Shown here: positions 52,418 to 62,142 of the stretch, one piece after another
Numbering within the stretch: the stretch's first letter is position 1
Layout: every line of letters starts with the position of its first letter
Source: Planctomycetota bacterium
Lineage (GTDB): Bacteria; Planctomycetota; UBA1135; UBA2386
Direction of reading: 5' to 3'
Length of the DNA stretch: 64,000 bases
Assembly (NCBI GenBank): GCA_016794425.1
Contig: JAEUHR010000042.1
Coordinates: 240,943 to 304,942 of the forward strand
Translations under genes and position numbers: made by a program
Notes under the pieces: generated by a model
What the model was told of the DNA's origin: nothing
Databases searched by the model: none
What the model saw: only the letters and a program-made list of their open reading frames with translations

Positions 52418-52451
52418 AGTATAGGCAGGGGGCCGGTTGCGTTGCACGCAA
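52418..52451. promoter_or_regulatory. yajC -10 box and palindrome in divergent yajC/mnmA region
   Basis: Minus-strand TATACT (52423-52418) is the best -10 box in the window. Just upstream, TTGCGT (52437-52442) and ACGCAA (52446-52451) form a perfect 6-bp palindrome with a 3-nt centre. On the plus strand its first arm is positioned as a -35 for mnmA (16 nt before CATCCT). The palindrome may be an operator or coincide with the two -35 elements. Confidence 0.5.
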
Positions 52452-52476
52452 AGCCCGGCATCCTGCTGGCCCCGCG

Positions 52477-53538
52477 ATGGCGCCTGCGCAGAAGTCCCGA
52501 CGAGTGCTCGCCGCGATGTCCGGCGGCGTCGACAGCAGCGTCGCCGCGCTGCTGCTGCAGCGGGCCGGCCATGAAGTGATTGGCGTGTTCATGCGCAACG
52601 GCGTCGCCGGCAAGGCGGCGCAGGAGAAGTCGTGCTGTTCGGCCAGCGACGCGCGCGACGCGGCCGTGACCGCGGAACGGCTCGGCATCCCGTTCTATGC
52701 CGTCGACTACGCCGAGGAGTTCGCCGCGCTGATGGACCACTTCGCGGCCGAATACCGCCGTGGCCGCACGCCGAACCCCTGTGTGTCGTGCAACCAGCAG
52801 CTCAAATTCGGGCGACTTTTCGCGCTTGCCGACGACGTCGGCGCCGAACTGGTCGCGACCGGCCACTACGCGCGCGCCGTCGACGGCGAACTGCGCACGG
52901 CGCGCGACGCCGCGAAGGACCAGACCTACTACCTGTTCGGCGTCGACCGCGCGGCGCTGCAGCGCACGAGCTTCCCGCTCGGCGACCTGACCAAGGCCGA
53001 GGTGCGCGCGATCGCCGCCGATGCCGGGCTGGTCACGGCCCACAAACCGGAGTCGATGGAGATCTGCTTCGTCACCAGCGGCGACTACCGCGACGTCGTG
53101 CGCGCGCGCGGCGGTGGCGGCCGCGCCGGCCGGTTCGTCGATGCGGCCGGCCACGAACTCGGTTGCCACGACGGCATCGACGGCTTCACGATCGGCCAGC
53201 GCCGCGGACTGCCGGCGCTGGGTCGCCCGCACTACGTGGTCGCGATCGATGCGGCGACCGGCGACGTGGTGCTGGCGCCGCGCGACGGCCTCGACCGGAC
53301 GGTCGCGACCGTGGCCGGTGTGCACTGGCTCGTCGACGAACCGGCGCCCGGCAGCGAGCTGGCCGTGCACGCCAAGGTGCGCGCACGCCACGCAGCGGCG
53401 GCGGCGACGGTCACGACGGATGGCCGCGGCAACGCGCTGGTGCGGTTTGCGGCGCCGGTCACGGCGATCACGCCGGGCCAGGCGGCCGTGTTCTACGCGG
53501 GCGATCGCGTGCTCGGCGGCGGCTGGATCGAAGCCTGA
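52477..53538 (+). CDS. mnmA: tRNA-specific 2-thiouridylase
   Basis: A 353-aa enzyme that makes 2-thiouridine at wobble position 34 of Lys, Glu and Gln tRNAs, using ATP and persulfide sulfur. PP-loop SGGVDS at 15-20; catalytic Cys102 (NPCVSCN) and Cys197 (MEICFV) in the expected places. TGHYAR and the central KDQTYYLFG are family motifs. The C-terminal beta domain ends GGGWI. Divergent from yajC. Confidence 0.96.
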   Translation: MAPAQKSRRVLAAMSGGVDSSVAALLLQRAGHEVIGVFMRNGVAGKAAQEKSCCSASDARDAAVTAERLGIPFYAVDYAEEFAALMDHFAAEYRRGRTPNPCVSCNQQLKFGRLFALADDVGAELVATGHYARAVDGELRTARDAAKDQTYYLFGVDRAALQRTSFPLGDLTKAEVRAIAADAGLVTAHKPESMEICFVTSGDYRDVVRARGGGGRAGRFVDAAGHELGCHDGIDGFTIGQRRGLPALGRPHYVVAIDAATGDVVLAPRDGLDRTVATVAGVHWLVDEPAPGSELAVHAKVRARHAAAAATVTTDGRGNALVRFAAPVTAITPGQAAVFYAGDRVLGGGWIEA

Positions 53539-53550
53539 CCGGCGGCAGCG

Positions 53551-53568
53551 GCGGCGGCGAGCCGCCGC
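53551..53568. terminator. GC hairpin between convergent mnmA and HU genes
   Basis: GCGGCGGC and GCCGCCGC are separated by GA, giving a strong 7- to 8-bp stem in an 88-nt gap between convergent stops. Position supports a bidirectional terminator; no T-tract is present. Confidence 0.4.
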
Positions 53569-53626
53569 GGCGATCGCGTCCAGCCGGGTCGGGCCGCGCG
53601 TGGCGGTGCGACCCGGCCGACAGACG

Positions 53627-53902
53627 TCACATGCTGTCCTTCAGCGACGCGCCGGCGCGGAAGCCGACCGTGCGCGAGGCCTTGATCTGCATCGGCTGGC
53701 CGTTCTGCGGGTTGCGGCCGAGGCGCGCCTTGCGGTTCTTCACTGCGAACGTGCCGAAACCGACGATCTGCACGGCCTTGTCCTTCTTCAGGCCCTTCTG
53801 GATCGAGTGGAGCAGCGCGTTGACCGCGCGCTCGGCGTGGGCCTTCGAGCATTCGTTGCCCATCTGCTTCTGTACTTCCTGGATCAGGTCTGCCTTGTTC
53901 AT
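53627..53902 (-). CDS. HU-family DNA-binding protein
   Basis: A 91-aa HU/IHF-type nucleoid protein: MNKADLIQEVQ, the VQIVGFGTFAVKNRKAR beta arm, GRNPQNGQPMQIKAS and the closing VGFRAGASLKDSM. It bends and compacts DNA as a dimer. GGGAGG lies 5 nt before the ATG, and a good promoter sits 71 nt upstream. Confidence 0.95.
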   Translation of the reverse strand: MNKADLIQEVQKQMGNECSKAHAERAVNALLHSIQKGLKKDKAVQIVGFGTFAVKNRKARLGRNPQNGQPMQIKASRTVGFRAGASLKDSM

Positions 53903-53972
53903 GGGATCCTCCCTTGGATGTCCACGGTTGCGGGAATGGGCCCGTACCGCCCTTCGGCCGGACCCGCGCCGG

Positions 53973-54002
53973 ACTCTACGTGGCGTGAGTGTGCCATGGC
54001 AA
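53973..54002 (-). promoter_or_regulatory. Promoter of the HU gene
   Basis: Minus-strand TTGCCA (54002-53997), 18-nt spacer, TAGAGT (53978-53973). Leader about 63 nt, ending in a strong GGGAGG ribosome-binding site. Confidence 0.55.
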
Positions 54003-54167
54003 GGCCGGATCGGCCGGAAACCCGCACGGGAGGCGGGCTCCAGGCCGGTCGTGCCGTGGCGGCGCGAGCCGCGACGGGGAATCGCTCAAGCCACCGATGG
54101 GATCGCGCCGATCACGGTCCGGCGGAGGCGAGGTCGCTTCTGCACCCCCGAACTCGACGAGGAAATC

Positions 54168-55007
54168 ATGAGGATCGCGGCCTTCGGCGCCACACTGCTG
54201 CTCGCCTTCGCGGCTTGTTCGACGACCGGCTCGGACGAGAGCCCCTTCCAGCAACCCAACAGCATCATGGCCGGCGAGATCGACCGGCGCATGGAGCAGA
54301 TTCCGTTCCAGCACCGCGAAGAGCTGCTGGAGAACCTGCTGTGGCTGGCGCAGACCGGTGAGCAGACGATCCCGGCGCTGCTGCAGGGTCTGCGCAGCGA
54401 CAGCGCCAAGGTCCGCAGCTCGGCGGCCTGGGTGCTCGGCCGCCTGCGCGACCACCGCACGATCCCGAACCTGCAGGCCGCGATGCGCGACAGCGACTCG
54501 ACGGTGCGCATGGAGGTCGCGCGTTCGCTGGTGCTGCTCGGCGACCTGACCTGGTGCCCGAACCTGATCGAGGGCCTCGACAGCGAGAAGAAGGAAGTGC
54601 GCTACATGTGCCACGAGGCGCTGAAGAGCGCCAGCGGGCACGACTTCGGCTACGACCACCTGAACCAGGACCAGACCCAGCTGCGGCTGTCGGTGCTGCG
54701 CTGGCGCCAGTGGTGGGGTGAGTACTCGGGCGACACGTTCTTCGCCCAGGGCTACCAGCAGAAGTACAACCTCGATGCCGCGATGGCGGCGCCGATGGGT
54801 GAGTCGAACACGATGGTGCCGGTGCCGCCGATGAACCCGGTCATGTCGGAGGACGCGCAGCCGAACGTGCAGCAGCCGCAGTCCGATGCCGAGCCGATGC
54901 CGAACGCCGGCACCGACGGTAGCGACGCGAATGGCAGCACCGACGGCAGCGACGCGAACGACGGTGTCGAGGTGACGCCGGCGCCGCAGCCCCAGCCGCA
55001 GCGCTGA
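54168..55007 (+). CDS. HEAT-repeat lipoprotein
   Basis: A 279-aa lipoprotein: a short signal and lipobox LAFAAC (lipidated Cys at about 17), then HEAT/PBS-lyase-type repeats (VRSSAAWVLGRLRDHRTIPNL, VRMEVARSLVLLGDLT, VRYMCHEALKSAS), a Trp-rich segment, and a low-complexity tail with GTDGSDANG repeats and Pro-Gln pairs. Likely a scaffold in the periplasm or at the cell surface; no partner is evident. Start ATG after GAGGAAATC. The 265-nt region between the HU and this start holds the HU promoter and otherwise nothing I can name. Confidence 0.8.
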   Translation: MRIAAFGATLLLAFAACSTTGSDESPFQQPNSIMAGEIDRRMEQIPFQHREELLENLLWLAQTGEQTIPALLQGLRSDSAKVRSSAAWVLGRLRDHRTIPNLQAAMRDSDSTVRMEVARSLVLLGDLTWCPNLIEGLDSEKKEVRYMCHEALKSASGHDFGYDHLNQDQTQLRLSVLRWRQWWGEYSGDTFFAQGYQQKYNLDAAMAAPMGESNTMVPVPPMNPVMSEDAQPNVQQPQSDAEPMPNAGTDGSDANGSTDGSDANDGVEVTPAPQPQPQR

Positions 55008-55024
55008 GCTGCTGGCTTCGCCGG

Positions 55025-55044
55025 GCACCGCCGCGCGGCGGTGC
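55025..55044. terminator. Perfect 20-bp palindrome after the HEAT lipoprotein
   Basis: GCACCGCCGC immediately followed by its reverse complement, 18 nt after the stop codon. It can fold as a strong GC hairpin in the 200-nt gap before the pilin-like gene and probably ends the lipoprotein transcript. No T-tract. Confidence 0.4.
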
Positions 55045-55162
55045 CGGCGCGCGGGCCGCGGGCCCGCCGGACCGGTGCCGAGAGCACTCCGGTCCCGCCG
55101 CCGAGCCGGTGCGCGGCGCCGCGCTTCGCGCTGGCGGCGGTTTCCTGCCGCGCTGCCAATGC

Positions 55163-55168
55163 TATGCT
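55163..55168 (+). promoter_or_regulatory. Candidate -10 box for the pseudopilin gene
   Basis: TATGCT lies 39 nt before the ATG; the implied leader is about 33 nt. No clear -35. Confidence 0.4.
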
Positions 55169-55207
55169 CGGCCAGCCCCTCTCCGCCGGCCCATCCGAGA
55201 ACCGAGC

Positions 55208-55861
55208 ATGCGTCGTACCCAGACAGGCTTCACCCTGATCGAACTCCTGATCGTCATCGCCATCATTGGTGTGCTGGCAGCCGTGCTGCTGCCGAACATC
55301 CTCCAGAACAAGGATGCGGCGAACGTGCTGGCGGACCAGATGAACCTGCGCCGGCACTTCGAGTGGATGACGCACTACCAGTCGAAGCACCGCGGCTCGC
55401 TGCCCAGCGAAGGCGGCCACAAGTTCGTGCTGTCGCCGTGGACTGCCGGCGTCGTCGAGCACACGCCGGAGAACTTCGACTTCTACTTCGTGCCGGGCAT
55501 CCGCGAGAACAACCCGGACTACCAGGACAAGCGCAAGATGGTCTCGCGCGGCGAGGATCCGTGGCCGGACCTGAAGAGCACGAACTCGCAGGACACCGAC
55601 TACGCCGGCCGCGCCAAGGAGCACCTGCGCACCAGCACGCAGGGCGCCGAACAGGCCTGGATGGCGGACGACAACGAAGGCATCTGGAGCCACAACGACG
55701 GCACCGTGAACATCCTGTTCAACGGTGGCGTCGTACGCAGCTACAGCTGGCAGGAATTGTCCGAGCGGTTCTCGCTCGGCCAGTTCGACCGCAAGCTCGC
55801 GCCGCTCGAGACCTGGGGACCGAACTCGCCGATCCCCGAGTGCCAGAAGCTCGACAAGTAG
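55208..55861 (+). CDS. Type II secretion-like pseudopilin
   Basis: A 217-aa prepilin. The type III signal is short and basic with the prepilin-peptidase site G7-F8-T-L-I-E12 (TGFTLIELLIVIAIIGVLA), including the Glu at position +5 of the mature chain. A globular C-terminal domain of about 170 residues follows, rich in Trp, Asn and His (HFEWMTHYQSKHRG, DDNEGIWSHNDGTVNILFNG). It resembles T2SS/type IV minor pseudopilins. No secretion-system genes lie nearby, so it is an orphan gene; its role is not clear. Planctomycetes often carry many such orphan prepilins. Confidence 0.88.
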   Translation: MRRTQTGFTLIELLIVIAIIGVLAAVLLPNILQNKDAANVLADQMNLRRHFEWMTHYQSKHRGSLPSEGGHKFVLSPWTAGVVEHTPENFDFYFVPGIRENNPDYQDKRKMVSRGEDPWPDLKSTNSQDTDYAGRAKEHLRTSTQGAEQAWMADDNEGIWSHNDGTVNILFNGGVVRSYSWQELSERFSLGQFDRKLAPLETWGPNSPIPECQKLDK

Positions 55862-55889
55862 CGCGGGGCGGCCCGGCGCCGCACGCCGA

Positions 55890-56984
55890 CTACAGGAAGG
55901 CCATCACCGGCACCGCGAACGAGAACGTGCCGGTCGCCGCGGCGACGTTGCTGCTGTTGACGACGCGCGCAACCGGGATCGGCAGCACGCCGGGCGGCGG
56001 CGTGACCAGCGTGTTGGCGTCGCTGGCCGCGATGCCGCCGGTCAGCGCGTCGATGGTCCCGGCCTGGCACCAGAGCCGCAGGCCCGGCGGCAGCAACGGC
56101 AGGCCGGTCAGCGTGCCGTCGTAGTCGCCTTGGCTGTCGGCGCTGCCGGACAGCAGTACCCAGAGTTCGGCCGTGCTCCAGAACGGGCAGTCGGTGCGCC
56201 ACGGGATCGGCGTGCCGTCGACGCCGGCGCCGATCGTCAGCACGCACAGCGACGTGCCGCCGCCGGCATCGGGCACGCCGTTGCGGATCGACACGTCGAT
56301 GTCGGTCCAGGCGGCGCGCCGCCACAGCGTCAGCTGCGCGAAGCAGTCGAGGCTCTGGCCCGGCGCCTCGCAGCCGGCGCCGGTGCGGAAGCCCGGCTGC
56401 TCGGCGCGGCCGTCCGTGTAGAGCTCGTGCGCGTCGAGGTAGACGCTGAGGTTCTGGTTGGTGCCGCTGGCCGACTGGTTGCCGAACACCTCGACGTCGA
56501 CGCAGACCGTGCCGCCACCGGCGGGCACCAGGAACGGTGTCTGGTAGGGGACCACCAGCTCGAACGTGGCCGCCGGATCCAGCGCCGGTCGGTTGGTCGC
56601 GGGGAACGCGACGAACGTGCGCGGCAGCACGACCACCGGGTTCGGACCGACGTTGTTGGCGAACGTCGTCGACGCCTGCGTCGGCAGGTTCGGCGACATC
56701 GACAGCGTCACCTGCAGGTCGCTGGCGAAGCCGGCGACCAGGCCGCGCACGCCGGTCGCGTCGCGGCGGTAGGCGTGGCCGCTGATCAACGTGCCGGCCG
56801 GCAGGTCGGCGTGCAGCGTCTGCATGCGCGCGCTGGCGCGGCCGAGCGGGAAGTGCGTGAACGAGCTGCCCTCGAGCAGGCCGCGGTCGGCCGGCGACGC
56901 GGGCGGCGTCTGTGCCGCGAGTGTGCTGCCGAGCAGCGCGGCGCCGAACGAAACCAGAAGCGAAACGGAACGGTGGTGGTGCAT
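55890..56984 (-). CDS. Secreted beta-rich protein of unknown function
   Basis: A 364-aa exported protein: signal peptide ending STLAAQ, then a beta-strand-rich chain with Gly/Thr/Pro turns (GTVCVDVEVFGNQS, LWVLLSGSADSQGDYDGTL, LPPGLRLWCQAGTIDALTGG). It has at least five Cys after the signal peptide and may form disulfides. I do not recognise a named family. GAGG lies 4 nt before the ATG. It converges on the pseudopilin gene, with 28 nt between stops. Confidence 0.7.
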   Translation of the reverse strand: MHHHRSVSLLVSFGAALLGSTLAAQTPPASPADRGLLEGSSFTHFPLGRASARMQTLHADLPAGTLISGHAYRRDATGVRGLVAGFASDLQVTLSMSPNLPTQASTTFANNVGPNPVVVLPRTFVAFPATNRPALDPAATFELVVPYQTPFLVPAGGGTVCVDVEVFGNQSASGTNQNLSVYLDAHELYTDGRAEQPGFRTGAGCEAPGQSLDCFAQLTLWRRAAWTDIDVSIRNGVPDAGGGTSLCVLTIGAGVDGTPIPWRTDCPFWSTAELWVLLSGSADSQGDYDGTLTGLPLLPPGLRLWCQAGTIDALTGGIAASDANTLVTPPPGVLPIPVARVVNSSNVAAATGTFSFAVPVMAFL

Positions 56985-57078
56985 GAGTCCTCGTCGTGCG
57001 GCGCCGGCCCTTCCGACGGCGCACGGAGCAATGGCAGACGACCACCCGTTTCCCGCCGAAAAATGTCGGCGATGTGTG

Positions 57079-57108
57079 TTGCGTGCACGCGCGGCAGCTC
57101 GCTAGCAT
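57079..57108 (+). promoter_or_regulatory. Promoter of the ATP synthase operon
   Basis: TTGCGT (57079-57084), 18-nt spacer, TAGCAT (57103-57108). The predicted start site gives a leader of about 30 nt to the first gene. Confidence 0.5.
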
Positions 57109-57145
57109 CCTCGCCCCTCGTCGACCTCGCTGGTTCGCGGTCGGG

Positions 57146-57403
57146 ATGAACGCTCCGAAACGCACTCCAGTCGGCAATCCGCGCGCCCTCGGCGCCGGGC
57201 TGACGCTGGCAGTCTCGGTCGGATTGTTTGCCTACGCCGGTCTGTGGCTCGACGGCAGGTTCGGCACCAAGCCCTGGTTGCTGCTCCTGTGCGTCGTCTG
57301 CGGCATCGTCGGAGGCATCCTGCACCTGATCCGGGTGCTGGCGCCCGAGTCGTGGCCGTTCGGGAAGTCGCCGAGGGACGGCGGTCCGCCGCCACCGTCC
57401 TGA
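57146..57403 (+). CDS. AtpZ/AtpI-type ATP synthase accessory protein
   Basis: An 85-aa protein with two membrane helices (AGLTLAVSVGLFAYAGLWLDGRFG and WLLLLCVVCGIVGGILHLI), matching the short AtpZ/putative F0F1 subunit family, whose G-x-x-L-D-x-x-x-x-x-x-P-W pattern is visible. AtpZ and AtpI are thought to help assembly of the c-ring or bind Mg2+/Ca2+. First gene of the operon; the next begins 7 nt later. Confidence 0.82.
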   Translation: MNAPKRTPVGNPRALGAGLTLAVSVGLFAYAGLWLDGRFGTKPWLLLLCVVCGIVGGILHLIRVLAPESWPFGKSPRDGGPPPPS

Positions 57404-57410
57404 ACGCCCC

Positions 57411-57977
57411 ATGCCGACCCCATCGCTCCAGAACGAACGCGGCAACAACGACCGCGGCAATGCTGCGACGGCGCCTGCCGGACGCCCCGCGAGTGCTTCG
57501 CTCGTGCGCGCGCTCGGCTTCGGCGGCACCGTGGTCGTGGCGGCGTTGCTGGTCGTCTGGGCCACGGGACTGTTGCCGGCAGCGACGCGCGGCTACGCGT
57601 TCGCCGGCGTCGGTGCGGCGCTCGGTGCCGGCGTGCTGGCGCTGTGGCTGCACGGCCGATTCCTCGACGCGCGCGCGACCGCGCCGTTCGCGCACGACGG
57701 CCAGCTGCTGGCCGGGCGCCTGCAGGGGCTGCTCGGTGCGGCCATGGCCGTGAAGCTCGCCGTCGTCGTGCTCGGCGTGCTCTACGTGCAACGCATCCTC
57801 GCGACGGCCGAGCCCGACGTGAAATTCGCCGCGACGGCGTCCTTTTGCGTCGCGTTCGCGACTGCGTCGGTGGTGGGTCAGCTCGCCACGGCTGGCCACC
57901 TCGCGCGGGCCCTGGGCCGGCGCAACCCTGCTCCCGTCGGTGCCGCGACCGGGGCGCCGGCGGAGCCGCCGCGCTGA
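57411..57977 (+). CDS. AtpI-like membrane protein
   Basis: A 188-aa protein: about 30 polar residues at the start, then four membrane segments (LGFGGTVVVAALLVVWATGLL, AFAGVGAALGAGVLALWL, GLLGAAMAVKLAVVVLGVLYV, FCVAFATASVVGQLATA) and a Pro/Ala tail. Position between atpZ and atpB and the four-helix layout match AtpI-type accessory proteins, though sequence similarity is weak by eye. Confidence 0.65.
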   Translation: MPTPSLQNERGNNDRGNAATAPAGRPASASLVRALGFGGTVVVAALLVVWATGLLPAATRGYAFAGVGAALGAGVLALWLHGRFLDARATAPFAHDGQLLAGRLQGLLGAAMAVKLAVVVLGVLYVQRILATAEPDVKFAATASFCVAFATASVVGQLATAGHLARALGRRNPAPVGAATGAPAEPPR

Positions 57978-58028
57978 AGTGGCCTCGACCCACTGCAACC
58001 TACCGACGACCTGACCTCTCCGACGACC

Positions 58029-59024
58029 ATGCCGAAGAAGCTGCTCGCCCTCTGCGTCTGGCTCGCCGCGTTCGTCGGCGCCGCATCGCTGCGCGCCCAG
58101 GAGGGCCACGATGCCGGCCACACGCCGGCCCCGACCGCGCAGCACCCGCCGGGCGCCGCCGCCGGCCACGGCGACGAGCACGCGCCGATGCACACGCTGG
58201 AGATGTCGGCCGGCGACTTCTTCAAGCACCAGTTCGCGCACAGCGTCCCGTACGTGATCTTCACGCCGAAGATCTCGCCGGACGACGAGGTGAACCACCT
58301 GTTCGCCGTCTACAACGTCCAGCCCTGGCAGTGGATCTGCCTCGGCCTGATGTTGGTGCTGTTCCTGCCCGTGGTGGGCAGCTTCGGGCGCTCGCCCGGC
58401 CGCGGCGTGCGGATCCTGCGGGGCTTCTGCCTCTGGATCCGCGACGAGATGGTCTACTCGGTCATGGGCAAGGAAGAGGGGCGCGCCTTCGTGCCGCTGT
58501 TCCTGTTCATGTTCTTCTTCGTCGCGTTCCAGAACGTGATCGGGCTGATCCCGAGCGCTGGCCACCACTTCCCGGCCGCGATCTACACCGCGACCGGCAC
58601 CCCGTTCGTGACCGGCGCGCTGGCGCTGGTGACGCTGCTGCTGATGCTGGGCCTCGGCATCAAGAAGAACGGCTTCGTCGGCTTCTTCAAGGGCCTGGTG
58701 CCGCACGGCCTGCCGCTGCCGCTGGTGCCGATCATGTTCGTGATCGAGCTGATCAGCCTGTTCGTGAAGCCGTTCGCGCTGACGATTCGTCTGTTCGCGA
58801 ACATGCTGGCGGGCCACCTGGTGATCGCGTCGGCGATCGCGCTGGTGTTCCTGTTCACCAAGATGATGGGTGGCGCGGTCACGAGCTACCTGACCGTCGT
58901 GCCGTGCGTCGGCATGGCGATCTTCATCTACATCATCGAGGCCTTCGTCACGCTGCTGCAGGCCTACATCTTCACCTTCCTCAGCATCAACTTCGTCTAC
59001 CAGTCGATGCACCAGGACCACTAG
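58029..59024 (+). CDS. atpB: ATP synthase Fo subunit a
   Basis: A 331-aa subunit a, the stator channel for protons. The essential Arg254 is in FALTIRLFANMLAGH. Helices 1-5 follow the family pattern (PWQWICLGLMLVLFLPVVG, VPIMFVIELISLFVKPF, YIIEAFVTLLQAYIFTFL). The N terminus has a signal-peptide-like start ending LRAQEG, followed by a His/Pro/Ala-rich stretch of about 35 residues; this suggests the mature N terminus is outside the cytoplasm. Confidence 0.95.
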   Translation: MPKKLLALCVWLAAFVGAASLRAQEGHDAGHTPAPTAQHPPGAAAGHGDEHAPMHTLEMSAGDFFKHQFAHSVPYVIFTPKISPDDEVNHLFAVYNVQPWQWICLGLMLVLFLPVVGSFGRSPGRGVRILRGFCLWIRDEMVYSVMGKEEGRAFVPLFLFMFFFVAFQNVIGLIPSAGHHFPAAIYTATGTPFVTGALALVTLLLMLGLGIKKNGFVGFFKGLVPHGLPLPLVPIMFVIELISLFVKPFALTIRLFANMLAGHLVIASAIALVFLFTKMMGGAVTSYLTVVPCVGMAIFIYIIEAFVTLLQAYIFTFLSINFVYQSMHQDH

Positions 59025-59095
59025 TCCGGCGCCGCGGTCGACGTAGATCCGCTCTCCCCATCCCCATTCCCCTCAGAGTCAGTCAGGAGAACCCA

Positions 59096-59356
59096 ATGCT
59101 CGCTTTGTTCCAGGATGTCGCCAAGGAAGTCGCCTCGAACTACGGTCTCGGCATCGGCGCCGGCCTCGCCGCCGGTCTCGCGGCGATCGGCGCCGGTCTC
59201 GGCATCGGCCGGATCGGTGGCTCGGCCGGCGAAGGCATCGCCCGTCAGCCCGAAGCGGCCGACGCGATCAAGGGCAATGCGCTCGTGCTCGCGGCGTTCG
59301 TCGAAGGTGTCGCGCTGTTCGCGGCCGTCATCGGCCTGATGCTCGCGACGAAGTGA
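59096..59356 (+). CDS. atpE: ATP synthase Fo subunit c
   Basis: An 86-aa hairpin of two helices. The first has the Gly-rich GIGAGLAAGLAAIGAGLGIG, the loop has ARQPEA, and the second carries the ion-binding Glu70 in LAAFVEGVALF. Residues flanking Glu70 (no Ser after it, no Gln pair in helix 1) fit a proton-coupled rather than Na+-coupled ring. AGGAG lies 6 nt before the ATG. Confidence 0.96.
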   Translation: MLALFQDVAKEVASNYGLGIGAGLAAGLAAIGAGLGIGRIGGSAGEGIARQPEAADAIKGNALVLAAFVEGVALFAAVIGLMLATK

Positions 59357-59405
59357 TCGTCGCCGCCGTGGCCGCGTCCGTTCCATCCGCCTCCCGGAGG
59401 TCCGC

Positions 59406-59969
59406 GTGATCCTCGCCAGCAACTTCGTGCCCATCCTCGCGCCGCTCGCCGAAGGCGATCCGCGGCCACTGAACGCCCTGCTGGACTTCGCGCCCGGCGC
59501 GATGATCTGGACGTTCGTCGCGTTCGTGATCGGACTGCCGCTGATGTGGAAGTTCGTCTACGGGCCGATCACGAAGGCCCTGGAAGAACGCGACAAGAAG
59601 GTCGAGGACGCGATCGTCGCGGCCGAGGTCGCCCGCAAGGACGCCGAGGCTGCGATGGCGAAGGCCAAGGCCGAACTCGAGAAGGCGCAGGCCGACAGCC
59701 GGCGCATGGTCGAGGAGGCGATGGCGCGCGCCGAGCGGCAGGCTGCCGACGCGGTGCGCCTCGCCGACGAGCGCGCCAAGGCCGAACTGCAGAAGGCGCG
59801 CGACACGATCGCCGCCGAGAAGCGCCAGGCCCTGCAGGAGATCCGCGCTGCCGCGGTCGACCTGACGATCCGCGCGACCGGTCGCCTGCTGCAGCAGGAG
59901 ATCGACGCCGGCAAGAACCGGCCGCTCGTGCAGCAGTTCGTCGACTCCGCCACCCGGAGCGCCGGATGA
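59406..59969 (+). CDS. atpF: ATP synthase Fo subunit b
   Basis: A 187-aa subunit: one membrane helix (MIWTFVAFVIGLPLMWKFVY), then a long charged coiled coil (residues about 55-165, EERDKKVEDAIVAAEVARKDAEAAMAK...), the peripheral stator stalk. GTG start after GGAGG. It overlaps atpH (ATGA). Confidence 0.93.
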   Translation: MILASNFVPILAPLAEGDPRPLNALLDFAPGAMIWTFVAFVIGLPLMWKFVYGPITKALEERDKKVEDAIVAAEVARKDAEAAMAKAKAELEKAQADSRRMVEEAMARAERQAADAVRLADERAKAELQKARDTIAAEKRQALQEIRAAAVDLTIRATGRLLQQEIDAGKNRPLVQQFVDSATRSAG

Positions 59970-60499
59970 CGCTGCTCGCCAAGCGCTACGCGACCGCGCT
60001 GCACCTGCTGGCCCGCCAGCAGGGCGCGGTCGACGCCGTCGCCGCCGACCTGCGGGCGCTGCACGCGGCACTGTCGGCGCCGGCGGCGCGCGCGCTGCTG
60101 ACCAGCCCCGACGTGCGCGCCACCGAGCGCGCGCAGGTGCTGCAGAAGCTCGGCCAGGGCCGGCACGCGCTGGTGCAGAACCTGCTCGGCGTGATGCAGC
60201 ACCGGCGGCGGCTGCCGGTGCTGTTCGACCTGCACCCCGAGTTCCACGCGCTGCAGCTCGCCGACCGCGGCGAGGTCGAGGGCGTGGCCGAGTCGCCGCA
60301 CGCGCTCGACGCCGCCACGGTGCAGGCGCTGCAGGCGCTCGCCGGCCGGCTGTCCGGCAAGAAGGTCTCGCTGACCGTCGCCATCCGCCCCGAGCTGCTC
60401 GGCGGCGTGCGGCTGCGCGTCGGCAACGTGCTCTACGACGGTTCGATGGCGGCGGCGCTGACGCAGCTCGAGCAGAAGCTGCTGCAGGCCGCGATCTGA
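59966..60499 (+). CDS. atpH: ATP synthase F1 subunit delta
   Basis: A 177-aa subunit that ties the b stalk to the top of F1. AKRYATALHLLARQ at the start, a helical N-terminal domain, VAIRPELLGGVRLRVGNVLYDGSM near the C terminus, as in the OSCP/delta family. Start overlaps the b-subunit stop. Confidence 0.93.
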   Translation: MTLLAKRYATALHLLARQQGAVDAVAADLRALHAALSAPAARALLTSPDVRATERAQVLQKLGQGRHALVQNLLGVMQHRRRLPVLFDLHPEFHALQLADRGEVEGVAESPHALDAATVQALQALAGRLSGKKVSLTVAIRPELLGGVRLRVGNVLYDGSMAAALTQLEQKLLQAAI

Positions 60500-60547
60500 C
60501 CGCTCCCCAACCCCGCATCCTCAGAATCGCTTCCCGACGGATCCCAG

Positions 60548-62089
<1,542 letters not shown>

Positions 62090-62142
62090 GCCGGCGCGCG
62101 CCGGCTCCCGCATCCCCGCAGACGACTGCCCGAAGCTGACCC

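Noticed and set aside
59096..59356. Na+-dependent ATP synthase c subunit
   Set aside because: The residue after the carboxylate (Glu70-Gly) and helix 1 lack the Gln and Glu-Ser ligands of known Na+ rings; a proton type is more likely.
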